Notes: generated by a model from the sequence alone, not told the origin. A DNA stretch of 6,108 nucleotides from Actinomycetota bacterium (GCA_013695115.1 JACDBD010000020.1:1-6108), one strand, 5' to 3'. Positions 1 to 5,454 are shown, numbered from the stretch's first letter. Program-made: numbers and translations.

Positions 1-278
1 ACCAGCTGATCCCCGCGGCTCTCCGCGTCCCGCATGGCCTTGATGAGGTCGCGCGAGTCGACCGTGTACGTGCGGGCCGAGGCCTCGGAGTTGGCGCACG
101 GGTACACCACGCTGACCACCCCGGTCGGTTCCTCGCGAGCGTCGACGGGGCCGGCCAGCAGCCCGCACGCCTCGTACAACAGCTTGCTCTCCGGATCACG
201 ATCGGCGTCGTAGCAGTGACCGATGATCCGCCGGTACTGCTCCTCGGTCAGGCGGAGCGTGGGTGACGCGAAGGTCAC
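1..278 (-). CDS. mec: Mec-type JAMM/M67 metallopeptidase, C-terminally cut by window edge
   Basis: A partial gene: 92 codons are visible from a GTG start at 278 and the rest lies beyond position 1. The protein resembles actinobacterial Mec (Rv1334 type), a zinc JAMM peptidase that releases cysteine from the sulfur-carrier protein CysO in a cysteine biosynthesis route. Seen here: the N-terminal JAMM signature YEACGLLAGP (residues 33-42), whose Glu34 corresponds to the conserved active-site glutamate, then a YPCANSE segment and a YTVDSRDLIKAMRDAE helix that line up with the same regions of Mec. The HxH...D zinc ligands would lie in the missing part, so catalytic integrity cannot be judged. The start is fixed by the GTGA overlap with the upstream hydroxylase stop. 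No Shine-Dalgarno is evident, so reinitiation is likely. Other M67 peptidases acting on ThiS/MoaD-like carriers are an alternative. Confidence 0.85.
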   Translation of the reverse strand, partial: MTFASPTLRLTEEQYRRIIGHCYDADRDPESKLLYEACGLLAGPVDAREEPTGVVSVVYPCANSEASARTYTVDSRDLIKAMRDAESRGDQL

Positions 279-2584
279 GTGGCGGTGGGTGCGTCCTGGA
301 TGGCGCGCCACACCCGCTCGGCGGTGAGCGGCATGTCGAGGTGGCGGATCCCGTAGACCGAGAGGGCGTCGATCACCGCGTTCTGGACCGACGGGGTCGA
401 CCCGATGGTCCCGGACTCGCCGATGCCCTTGGCCCCGAGCGGGTTGAGCGGCGTGGGCGTCTCGGTGTTGGACGCCTCGAAGCTCGGGAACTCGGCCGCG
501 CTCGGCATCGCGTAGTCCAGGAGGTTGCCGGTGAGGGGATTGCCGTCCTCGTCGTAGACCACGCCTTCGTAGAGCGCCTGGGCCACGCCCTGGGCGATGC
601 CGCCGTGCTGCTGGCCCGTCACGAGCAGCGGGTTGAGGATGCGGCCGCAGTCGTCGACGGCGATGTGGCGGATGAGCTCGACCCGACCGGTCTCGGTGTC
701 GACCTCGACCACGGCAATATGGGCGCCGAAGGGGTAGGTCGCCTCGCCCTGGTTGAAGTCGAGCTCGGAGGCGAGGCCCGGCTCCATGTCGTCGGGACGG
801 CGCCCGTCGTCGTGGGCGGCGCGCGCGAGCTCGGCCCACTCGAGCGCGGTGGCGGGCACACCCGCCACGCCGACCGTCCCGCCCTCGTGGACGACGATGT
901 CGTCGACGTTCGCCTCGAGCAGGTGGGCGGCGAGGCGCTTGGCCTTCTCGAGCACGCCCTCGCTGGCGCGGTAGAGCGCGCTGCCCGCGGTCTGCAGCGA
1001 GCGCGAGCCCATCGTCCCGGTCCCCCGCGGCACGACCGCGGTGTCGGACTGCACCAGGCGCACCGACTCCATCGGGACGCCCAGGAGCTCGGCCACGATC
1101 ATGGCGAACGCGGTCTCGTGCCCCTGGCCGTGGGCGGAAGTACCGACGGTAGCCGTGACGGTGCCGTCCTCGTGCACCTCCACCGCGCCGAACTCCTGGA
1201 ACAACCCGCCCGCGGTGACCTCCACGTAGCAGGCGACGCCGATCCCGAGCTGCTTCACGTCACCGCGTTCCCGCCGGGTCGCCTGGTCGCGGCGCAGGTC
1301 GTCGTAACCGGCGACCCGCACCGCCTCGTCGAGCGCGCGGGCGTACTCGCCGACGTCGTAGTTCGCCCCCGTGACCGTGGTGAGCGGGAACTCCTCGGGC
1401 GCGAGGAAGTTCTGCTTGCGGATCTCGACCGGGTCGATGGTCAGCTCGGCCGCGGCCATGTCGATGATGCGCTCGAGGAGTGCCGCCGCCTCGGGTCGGC
1501 CCGCGCCCCGGTAGGCGCCGGTCGTCGTCGTGTTGGTCGCGGCGCTCACCGAGTTGAACTGGATCTTGGGGATCCGGTACACGCCCTGCGCCATCGAGCG
1601 GGTGAGGAACGGCAGGAACCCCCCGATGTTCGGGTAGGCGCCGGCCTCACCCACGACCCGGCCGCGCAGGCCGACGATGGTGCCGTTGCGCTTGAGGCCC
1701 ATCTCGATGTACTGGATCTGGCCCCGGCCGTGGTTCATCGCGACCATGTTCTCGGAGCGGGTCTCGGCCCACTTCACCGGCCGGCTGAGCTCGCGCGCCG
1801 CCGCGGCCGCGATGACGTGCTCGGGGTACAGGCCGGCCTTGGCGCCGAAGCCGCCACCGACCGCGGGTGCAACTACCCGCACCTTTTCGGGCGCGAGGCC
1901 GAGCACTTCAGCCAGCGGGTCGCGCACGCCATGGGGGTTCTGGGTCGGCACGTGCAGGGTGAGCCCGCTCGGGTCGTCCTCGGTGCCGTGCTCGACCAGG
2001 ATGCCATTGGGCTCCATCGGCACCGCCGCCAGGCGCTGGTTCACGAACCGGCCCTCCACCACGACGTCGGCGTCGTCGAACACGGTCGGGTCCTCGCCGA
2101 AGTTGAACTCGATCGCGATGTTCGTCCCGTGGTCGGGGAACAAGATCGGCGCGCCCTCTTCGAGCGCGGCCTCGGGGTCGACCACCGCCGGGAGCGGGTC
2201 GTAGTCGACGATCACGAGCTCGGCCGCGTCCACGGCCTGGGCCCGGGTCTCGGCGACGACGGCAGCGACGATGTCGCCGACGAAGCGCACCCGCTCGGAG
2301 GCCAGCGGCGGACGGGCGAAGACGGGCGGGACCATCGCGAACCCCTGGAGGGGGGCGAGCCCGAGGTCGGCGGCGGTGTACACCGCGAGGACGCCGGGCA
2401 TCGCCGCCGCCTCCGCGGTGTCGACGGATTCGACGAGCGCGTGGGCGATCGTGGAACGGACGAACGCGAGGTGCGTCAGGCCGTCCACGGGCATGTCGTC
2501 GAAGTAGCGGGCCTCCCCACTGAGGATGCGGGGATCCTCGGTGCGGCGGACGGCGTTTCCGAGGATGGAGCCCGAGGTCGCCAT
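275..2584 (-). CDS. Xanthine dehydrogenase family molybdopterin-binding (CoxL-like, form II) large subunit
   Basis: A full-length 769-residue catalytic subunit of a molybdenum hydroxylase (aldehyde oxidase/xanthine dehydrogenase/CO dehydrogenase family). These enzymes hydroxylate carbon substrates at a Mo-molybdopterin cytosine dinucleotide centre, normally in a complex with FAD and 2Fe-2S subunits. Seen: an N-terminal hammerhead domain (about 10-130, opening GNAVRRTEDPRILSG), the cofactor motif VGGGFGAK (242-249), AYRGAGR (357-363), GQGHETA (486-492), MGSRS (525-529) and GAKGIGESG (717-725), whose Glu723 matches the catalytic glutamate. AYRGAGR is the form II signature. True aerobic CO dehydrogenases have AYRCSFR, so CO oxidation is unlikely and the substrate is unknown. 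The start is the ATG at 2584, where the family N-terminus begins. The stop TGA overlaps the start of the Mec-like gene. No medium or small subunit gene is in the window. Confidence 0.93.
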   Translation of the reverse strand: MATSGSILGNAVRRTEDPRILSGEARYFDDMPVDGLTHLAFVRSTIAHALVESVDTAEAAAMPGVLAVYTAADLGLAPLQGFAMVPPVFARPPLASERVRFVGDIVAAVVAETRAQAVDAAELVIVDYDPLPAVVDPEAALEEGAPILFPDHGTNIAIEFNFGEDPTVFDDADVVVEGRFVNQRLAAVPMEPNGILVEHGTEDDPSGLTLHVPTQNPHGVRDPLAEVLGLAPEKVRVVAPAVGGGFGAKAGLYPEHVIAAAAARELSRPVKWAETRSENMVAMNHGRGQIQYIEMGLKRNGTIVGLRGRVVGEAGAYPNIGGFLPFLTRSMAQGVYRIPKIQFNSVSAATNTTTTGAYRGAGRPEAAALLERIIDMAAAELTIDPVEIRKQNFLAPEEFPLTTVTGANYDVGEYARALDEAVRVAGYDDLRRDQATRRERGDVKQLGIGVACYVEVTAGGLFQEFGAVEVHEDGTVTATVGTSAHGQGHETAFAMIVAELLGVPMESVRLVQSDTAVVPRGTGTMGSRSLQTAGSALYRASEGVLEKAKRLAAHLLEANVDDIVVHEGGTVGVAGVPATALEWAELARAAHDDGRRPDDMEPGLASELDFNQGEATYPFGAHIAVVEVDTETGRVELIRHIAVDDCGRILNPLLVTGQQHGGIAQGVAQALYEGVVYDEDGNPLTGNLLDYAMPSAAEFPSFEASNTETPTPLNPLGAKGIGESGTIGSTPSVQNAVIDALSVYGIRHLDMPLTAERVWRAIQDAPTAT

Positions 2585-2592
2585 AAGGCGGC

Positions 2593-2598
2593 AATCTA
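2593..2598 (-). promoter_or_regulatory. Candidate -10 box for the hydroxylase gene (possible leaderless mRNA)
   Basis: Read on the minus strand, TAGATT fits the TAnnnT -10 pattern and lies 8 nt before the ATG at 2584. Transcription would then start at or within a base or two of the start codon. No Shine-Dalgarno is visible before that ATG, which agrees with a leaderless message, common in actinobacteria. The -35 region (about 2616-2621, inside smpB) is a poor match, so this is tentative. Confidence 0.35.
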
Positions 2599-2604
2599 TA
2601 AGGC

Positions 2605-3066
2605 ATGTCCAGACGGGGCGATCGCGTCGCCATCCGCAACCGGAAGGCCCGGTACGACTACCTGGTGCTCGAGTCGTTCGAGTGCGGGATCGTCCTCGCC
2701 GGCGCCGAGGTGAAGTCGATCCGAGAAGGGCATGCCAACCTCCACGACGGGTACGCCCGGGTCGAGGGGGGCGAGGTCTGGCTGCACGGCATGCACGTCT
2801 CGCCCTACGAGTTCTCCCGGCTCGAGCTCGAGCCGGTGCGGCCCCGGAAGCTCCTCCTCCACCGCAAGCAGATCGACGAGCTCGAGCGCGCCACCGCCGA
2901 GAAGGGCGTGACCCTCGTCCCCCTCAGCGTCTACTTCAAGGAGGGCCGGGCCAAGGTCGAGCTCGCCGTCGCACGTGGCAAGCGTCAGTACGACAAGCGG
3001 CGGGCGATCGCCGAGCGCGACGCCAAGCGGGAGGCCGAGCGGGCGATGAAGGGGCTGCGGGAGTGA
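2605..3066 (+). CDS. smpB: SsrA-binding protein SmpB
   Basis: A 153-residue protein of normal length for SmpB. It binds the tRNA-like domain of tmRNA and delivers it to stalled ribosomes for trans-translation, taking the place of the missing anticodon arm. Seen: the N-terminal RNRKARYDY, the core motif AGAEVKSIREG (about 32-42), the segment GYARVEGGEVWLHGMHVSPY, the tmRNA-contact region RPRKLLLHRKQI, and GRAKVELAVARGKRQYDKR followed by a basic helical tail that in homologues inserts into the mRNA channel. The ATG at 2605 is the first start after an in-frame TAA at 2599-2601, so no longer N-terminus is possible. It diverges from the hydroxylase gene over 20 bp. AAGG lies almost against the ATG, too close for a normal Shine-Dalgarno. 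Its partner ssrA follows at 4391 on the same strand. Confidence 0.98.
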   Translation: MSRRGDRVAIRNRKARYDYLVLESFECGIVLAGAEVKSIREGHANLHDGYARVEGGEVWLHGMHVSPYEFSRLELEPVRPRKLLLHRKQIDELERATAEKGVTLVPLSVYFKEGRAKVELAVARGKRQYDKRRAIAERDAKREAERAMKGLRE

Positions 3067-3078
3067 CGACCAGGTCAC
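3063..3078. repeat. Small inverted repeat at the convergent smpB / HNH gene ends
   Basis: GTGAC and GTCAC flank a 6-nt loop. The repeat overlaps the smpB stop codon and fills most of the 16-bp gap to the stop of the convergent gene. There is no T tract on either side, so it is at best a weak bidirectional transcription barrier. Confidence 0.25.
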
Positions 3079-3082
3079 CCAG

Positions 3083-4204
3083 CTAGGGCGGCGATCGGTC
3101 GCGGCGACGGCCTTCGTGCTCGTCGCGGTGGTGCGGATGACAACGCAGCTCGAGATTCGAGAGCTCGGTGGGGCCGCCGTCGAGCCAGTGCACGATGTGA
3201 TGGACATCGCACCACTCCGGCGGGCGGTCGCACCCCACTTCCATGCAGTGCTGGTCGCGAGCGATCACGGCCCGCCGCAGCGGCGCCGGCACGACTCGAG
3301 TGCGCCGGCCGACATCGAGCGGCTCGCTCTTTCCGTCGGTGATGATGCGGCTCACGCCGGCGTCGCAAGCGAGCCGCCGCGCCGCCTCGCCCGAGATCGG
3401 CTGCTCGGACCACGCGAGGGTCGCTGCCTTGGCGCCCGCGCGGCCCTCCAGGGTCGCGAGGTCGACGCTGACGTTGAGGTGGGGCCGCTCGCCTCCGGTC
3501 GTCTGCGCCACCCGCCGATCGAGGTAGCTGCGGGCGATTGCCACGAGCGCGTCGGCCCGGCGCTGGGCTGGGCTGCGGGGGTCGTCCTTGCTCGTCGTCT
3601 CGGCCGCGTGCACGGCCGTCGCGATGGTGGCTCCGCCCTCGGGATCGAACTCACCGTCCACCGCGTGCCTACCCTCGAAGGTCTCGGAGATGTGGAAGCG
3701 CCGCGCCTGGAACGCGTCCTCCGCCACCTCGAGGAATACCTCGGGCTCGACCGCGTGGCGCCAGTGCTCGGCGGCGGTCCGCAGTCGTAGTGGGTCGAGC
3801 TGGCGCGCCGCGTCGGCGAGGATCGGATCGATACGGTCGGCCGACGCCGGTCGCGCGTCGCCGGTCGCCTTGGCGATCACCCGCACGTGCGCGTAGCTGA
3901 TGTCGCCTTCCTCGAAGGCGGCCTCGGTCGCGGGAAGATCCGCCAGCCGGCGCGCCACCGTGACCTTCTCATTGGCGGTGCCGGGAGCGAGGCGGCATCG
4001 GTGGCGCAGCCAGGCCTTCGTCGACAGTGCGCCGTCGTCGGCCCAATGTCCGCTGCGGTCGAAGCCGCGCAGCAGGCGGGTCCACCCCGCCTCGAGCCGG
4101 TCGATGTCGCGGCGCAGCTCGATCAGCATCGGACCCAGCTCCGCGCCCAGCTCGTCGGAGTCGAGGGCCAGGGTCTCGTCGATTGCCGAGCCAAGGTTTC
4201 CCAT
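3083..4204 (-). CDS. DUF222 / HNH endonuclease-like protein (REP13E12 family)
   Basis: A 373-residue protein with the two-part layout of the actinobacterial 13E12 repeat family: a DUF222 domain (about 20-285; recognisable LSTKAWLRHRCRL, GDISYAHVRVIA and AQRRADALVAIAR) and a C-terminal HNH nuclease motif (about 305-365). In the HNH part, paired cysteines (HCMEVGC), the VHHIVHW histidines, the asparagine in ELSNLELRC and the final CHPHH are all present, so the metal site looks intact. The tail after HHRDEHEG is only about 8 residues, shorter than usual, suggesting a clipped 3' end. The ATG at 4204 is chosen because AGGAG lies 6 nt upstream. A GTG at 4207 is in frame but only 3 nt from it. The function of the family is unproven. 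DNA cleavage and mobility are inferred. A LexA box in the promoter indicates SOS control. Confidence 0.9.
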   Translation of the reverse strand: MGNLGSAIDETLALDSDELGAELGPMLIELRRDIDRLEAGWTRLLRGFDRSGHWADDGALSTKAWLRHRCRLAPGTANEKVTVARRLADLPATEAAFEEGDISYAHVRVIAKATGDARPASADRIDPILADAARQLDPLRLRTAAEHWRHAVEPEVFLEVAEDAFQARRFHISETFEGRHAVDGEFDPEGGATIATAVHAAETTSKDDPRSPAQRRADALVAIARSYLDRRVAQTTGGERPHLNVSVDLATLEGRAGAKAATLAWSEQPISGEAARRLACDAGVSRIITDGKSEPLDVGRRTRVVPAPLRRAVIARDQHCMEVGCDRPPEWCDVHHIVHWLDGGPTELSNLELRCHPHHRDEHEGRRRDRSPP

Positions 4205-4210
4205 CACGAG

Positions 4211-4216
4211 CTCCTC
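4211..4216 (-). promoter_or_regulatory. Ribosome binding site of the DUF222/HNH gene
   Basis: GAGGAG on the minus strand, with its AGGAG core 6 nt before the ATG at 4204 and only 3 nt before the alternative GTG at 4207. The spacing favours the ATG. Confidence 0.75.
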
Positions 4217-4219
4217 AGG

Positions 4220-4231
4220 GAACGTATGTTC
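4220..4231. promoter_or_regulatory. LexA (SOS) box upstream of the DUF222/HNH gene
   Basis: GAACGTATGTTC is a perfect match to the GAAC-N4-GTTC operator bound by LexA in actinobacteria and Gram-positive bacteria. Read on the minus strand it is CGAACATACGTTC, very near the classic CGAACATATGTTCG. It lies 2 nt downstream of a good -10 box and just before the Shine-Dalgarno, where bound LexA would cover the transcription start and block expression. In Mycobacterium tuberculosis several 13E12-family genes are known to carry such boxes. Confidence 0.8.
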
Positions 4232-4233
4232 GC

Positions 4234-4263
4234 AGTGTAACCCCAGATGGTGAGAAGAGGCAA
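4234..4263 (-). promoter_or_regulatory. Promoter of the DUF222/HNH gene
   Basis: On the minus strand: -35 TTGCCT (4263-4258), an 18-nt spacer and -10 TACACT (4239-4234). Transcription would start near 4227, inside the LexA box. The spacing and the match to housekeeping sigma consensus are good, and the arrangement -35, -10, operator, ribosome binding site, ATG is complete within 60 bp. Confidence 0.65.
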
Positions 4264-4346
4264 AGAAATTTCTCTGAACGCCTGAAGTTGTAGATAACAG
4301 ACCGGTTTTCCACAGGAATCACGGGCTGGCCGGGCCCCAGAAGGGG

Positions 4347-4352
4347 TACTCT
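4347..4352 (+). promoter_or_regulatory. Candidate -10 box for ssrA
   Basis: TACTCT fits the TAnnnT pattern and lies 38 nt before the mature tmRNA 5' end, which would give a leader of about 30 nt. No convincing -35 is found at the expected distance (about 4324-4329), so the assignment is weak. Confidence 0.35.
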
Positions 4353-4356
4353 GTTG

Positions 4357-4384
4357 GTGCCCGCCGATGCGCACCGGTGGGCAC
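4357..4384 (+). other. Hairpin in the tmRNA 5' leader
   Basis: A 10-bp stem, GTGCCCGCCG pairing with CGGTGGGCAC with one G-U pair, around an 8-nt loop. It ends 6 nt before the mature 5' end of tmRNA. RNase P removes tmRNA leaders in known cases, so this may help set the processing site. A role in transcription is also possible. Confidence 0.45.
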
Positions 4385-4437
4385 TGACAAGGGGGTGCGT
4401 GGCTTCGATCCTGGGGATCGAGGTGGGTGAAGCGAGC

Positions 4438-4469
4438 CGACGTCCCCGGATCGTCGTGAAAAAGCCGGG
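4438..4469 (+). other. tmRNA pseudoknot 1 (PK1)
   Basis: Stem CGACG (4438-4442) with CGTCG (4452-4456), and a second stem CCCGG (4445-4449) with CCGGG (4465-4469), joined by an A-rich stretch as in known PK1 elements. It ends 13 nt before the resume codon, close to the usual spacing. Confidence 0.8.
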
Positions 4470-4482
4470 AACACTGATACAC

Positions 4483-4512
4483 GCCGACGACAACGTCGCG
4501 CTCGCTGCCTAA
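4483..4512 (+). other. tmRNA proteolysis-tag reading frame (ADDNVALAA)
   Basis: From a GCC resume codon to TAA the frame reads ADDNVALAA, ending in the ALAA degron recognised by ClpXP-type proteases. The resume codon is assigned from the TA-N3-GCC context (TACACGCC), which parallels TAGTCGCA in E. coli. Nine residues is at the short end for tags. The codon before is CAC, so a longer HADDNVALAA tag cannot be wholly excluded. Confidence 0.85.
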
Positions 4513-4528
4513 CTTCGGTTAGGTAGCG
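4503..4528 (+). other. tmRNA helix 5 hairpin over the tag stop codon, UUCG loop
   Basis: An 11-bp stem with one G-U pair, capped by a C(UUCG)G tetraloop (4514-4517). The last tag codons and the TAA at 4510-4512 lie in the 5' strand, so the ribosome must melt it to reach the stop. This matches the position of helix 5 in other tmRNAs. Confidence 0.75.
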
Positions 4529-4543
4529 CGTCCGTTCCGGCCC

Positions 4544-4588
4544 AGCCGCTCGGTCGGATTGCGGGCGTCATCTCGAGCGGCTTACCGC
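4544..4588 (+). other. tmRNA pseudoknot 2 (PK2)
   Basis: AGCCGCTCG (4544-4552) pairs perfectly with CGAGCGGCT (4574-4582). GCGG in the loop (4561-4564) can pair with CCGC (4585-4588) just downstream, forming an H-type pseudoknot where PK2 is expected. Confidence 0.6.
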
Positions 4589-4771
4589 CGGGACGGGCCT
4601 CGTGGCCCGGCGGGACATCACAGCGAGGCTGGGGTTGCCGCAGGCCGCCGGCGAGCGGCGGCGACCCGAGATCTACTCGCCGGCTGCGCTCGGAGAAGCC
4701 CCACCGAAGACTCGGGAGACGCGGGTTCGACTCCCGCCACCTCCACTGGCCGACGGCGGCAGACTTGCGTC

Positions 4772-4825
4772 GTGGGCACCCCGCAGACCTTGTACGCCGA
4801 GGGCAAGGACGGCTCGCAGATCGCG
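4772..4825 (+). pseudogene. N-terminal fragment of an alpha/beta-hydrolase/adenylate-cyclase-like gene
   Basis: From GTG at 4772 the plus strand reads MGTPQTLYAEGKDGSQIA. This resembles the start of actinobacterial alpha/beta-hydrolase proteins, often fused to adenylate cyclase, whose N-termini read roughly YAxSxDGxxIAYQVVG. The resemblance stops exactly after IA, where the antisense of the broken HNH gene begins. Only about 18 codons remain, so it cannot be functional. It begins 27 bp behind the tmRNA 3' end. The match is from memory and short, so chance is possible. Confidence 0.35.
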
Positions 4826-5382
4826 GGCGTCGAGGAGCTCGCCGTGTCGCAGCCGGCAGATCGCGCAGGTCGTGCGGTAGGCGGCGATGACGCGTTGCCG
4901 GAACTTCGCCTGGTGGAGCCGTTGCACGGCGAGACGGGTCACGTACGAGCGGCGCGCCTCGTCGATCGCACTCGACGACAGGTTGGGGCGAAGCTGCTGC
5001 GGTTCGTCGAACGCCACGGTGAAGGTGAGAGCTGCCGGCTCATCGTCGTGGATGAACACCGGCCAGAACGCCTGGTATTGGCCGACGGTGATTCCGGCGA
5101 AGTAAACGAGCGGAAGCCCGAGTCGCCATGCCCGCCGCAGACCGACGTTGTCGGGGTGCTCGGGATCGGTCCCTCGGTACCGATACCGGAGGAAGCCGTC
5201 GGCTCCGACTTCGTCGTCGTAGGGGCTTCGCGGCGAGGTCGTGATCGATAGAGGCGCGACCATCACCGCCGGCTTGAAGATCCCTGCTCGGAGATCAGCC
5301 CTTGCCGGACTGCGCTTACTAGGGCCGAGTCTCGCAATACCGTAGTGCCGATCTGCGCGCGACCCACATGCACCTGCTCCTC
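4826..5382 (-). pseudogene. Broken HNH endonuclease gene (HNH_2-like), frameshifted and 3'-truncated
   Basis: The minus strand encodes a recognisable actinobacterial HNH protein: PLSITT, PYDDEVGADGFLRYRYRG, DPEHPDNVGLRRA, PLVYFAGITVGQYQAFWPVF, then the start of the nuclease motif FRQRVIAAYRTTCAICRLRHGELLDA. Homologues continue with AHI and an NGL..C..HH segment; here the family sequence stops at 4826 and the frame runs on through antisense tmRNA. Upstream, EEQV...TVLRDSAL...GLISEQ lies in one frame and GIFKPAVM in the next. Restoring one G in the GGG run at 5282-5284 joins them as GLISEQGIFKPAVM. The intact stretch from ATG 5266 covers 147 residues. The CxxC (134-137) survives but the catalytic histidines do not. 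A restriction-type nuclease role is inferred for the ancestor only. Confidence 0.7.
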
Positions 5383-5421
5383 AGTTCCGCTCGGCCCAGA
5401 TCGGAGATAGGGTCGCCAAAA

Positions 5422-5427
5422 TTGACT
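5422..5427 (+). promoter_or_regulatory. -35-like TTGACT upstream of the ABM-like gene
   Basis: TTGACT is a good -35 match in a locally AT-richer stretch 41 bp before the ATG at 5468. The only -10-like hexamer, TACTTA (5442-5447), follows after just 14 nt, short of the usual 16-18, so promoter function is uncertain. Confidence 0.3.
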
Positions 5428-5454
5428 TTGTTCGATACGCGTACTTAGCCCGAG

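Larger units (their letters stand above)
4391..4745 (+). ncRNA. ssrA: Transfer-messenger RNA (tmRNA)
   Basis: A 355-nt tmRNA, close to the E. coli length. It rescues stalled ribosomes by acting as alanyl-tRNA and then as a message for a degradation tag. Seen: acceptor strands GGGGGTG (4391-4397) and CACCTCC (4738-4744) pair over 7 bp with one G-U, followed by discriminator A4745. The T arm is GCGGG-TTCGACT-CCCGC (4721-4737). The D-like loop is GGCTTCGATC. A long-range helix GGTGGG (4422-4427) with CCCACC (4700-4705), a pseudoknot before the tag, a tag reading frame and further pseudoknots after it are all recognisable. The genome gives CTG rather than CCA after A4745, so CCA must be added after transcription. 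The partner smpB lies upstream, with a DUF222/HNH gene between them. Confidence 0.96.

Noticed and set aside
263..2713. 816-codon open frame on the plus strand across the hydroxylase gene
   Set aside because: It is antisense to a gene with clear family motifs, is rich in R, G, H, V and D as expected for a GC-rich shadow frame, has no recognisable domain and runs into smpB out of frame.
3055..3066. GCGGGAGT at the smpB end, also present in the antisense of the tmRNA T arm, as a possible att repeat
   Set aside because: Only 8 nt match and the identity breaks down at once. Too short to support a recombination site.
3116..3790. 224-codon plus-strand frame over the DUF222/HNH gene
   Set aside because: Shadow of the real minus-strand gene, with no domain and no ribosome binding site seen.
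4746..4771. CGACG...CGTCG as an ssrA terminator
   Set aside because: Five-base stem with a 12-nt loop and no T tract; not better than chance in GC-rich DNA.
4618..4806. 62-codon minus-strand frame containing VEVAGVEPASP
   Set aside because: A classic spurious product of antisense tRNA-like sequence inside ssrA.
4673..4825. C-terminal third of the 5266-4673 minus-strand frame as native protein
   Set aside because: The SGGGGSRTRVSRV stretch is the typical product of reading the 3' end of a tRNA or tmRNA backwards. It is antisense ssrA and flank, not HNH protein.
4559..5251. 230-codon plus-strand frame from within ssrA into the HNH remnant
   Set aside because: It starts inside the tmRNA and then follows the antisense of the HNH gene. 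Only the short piece at 4772-4825 resembles a protein family.
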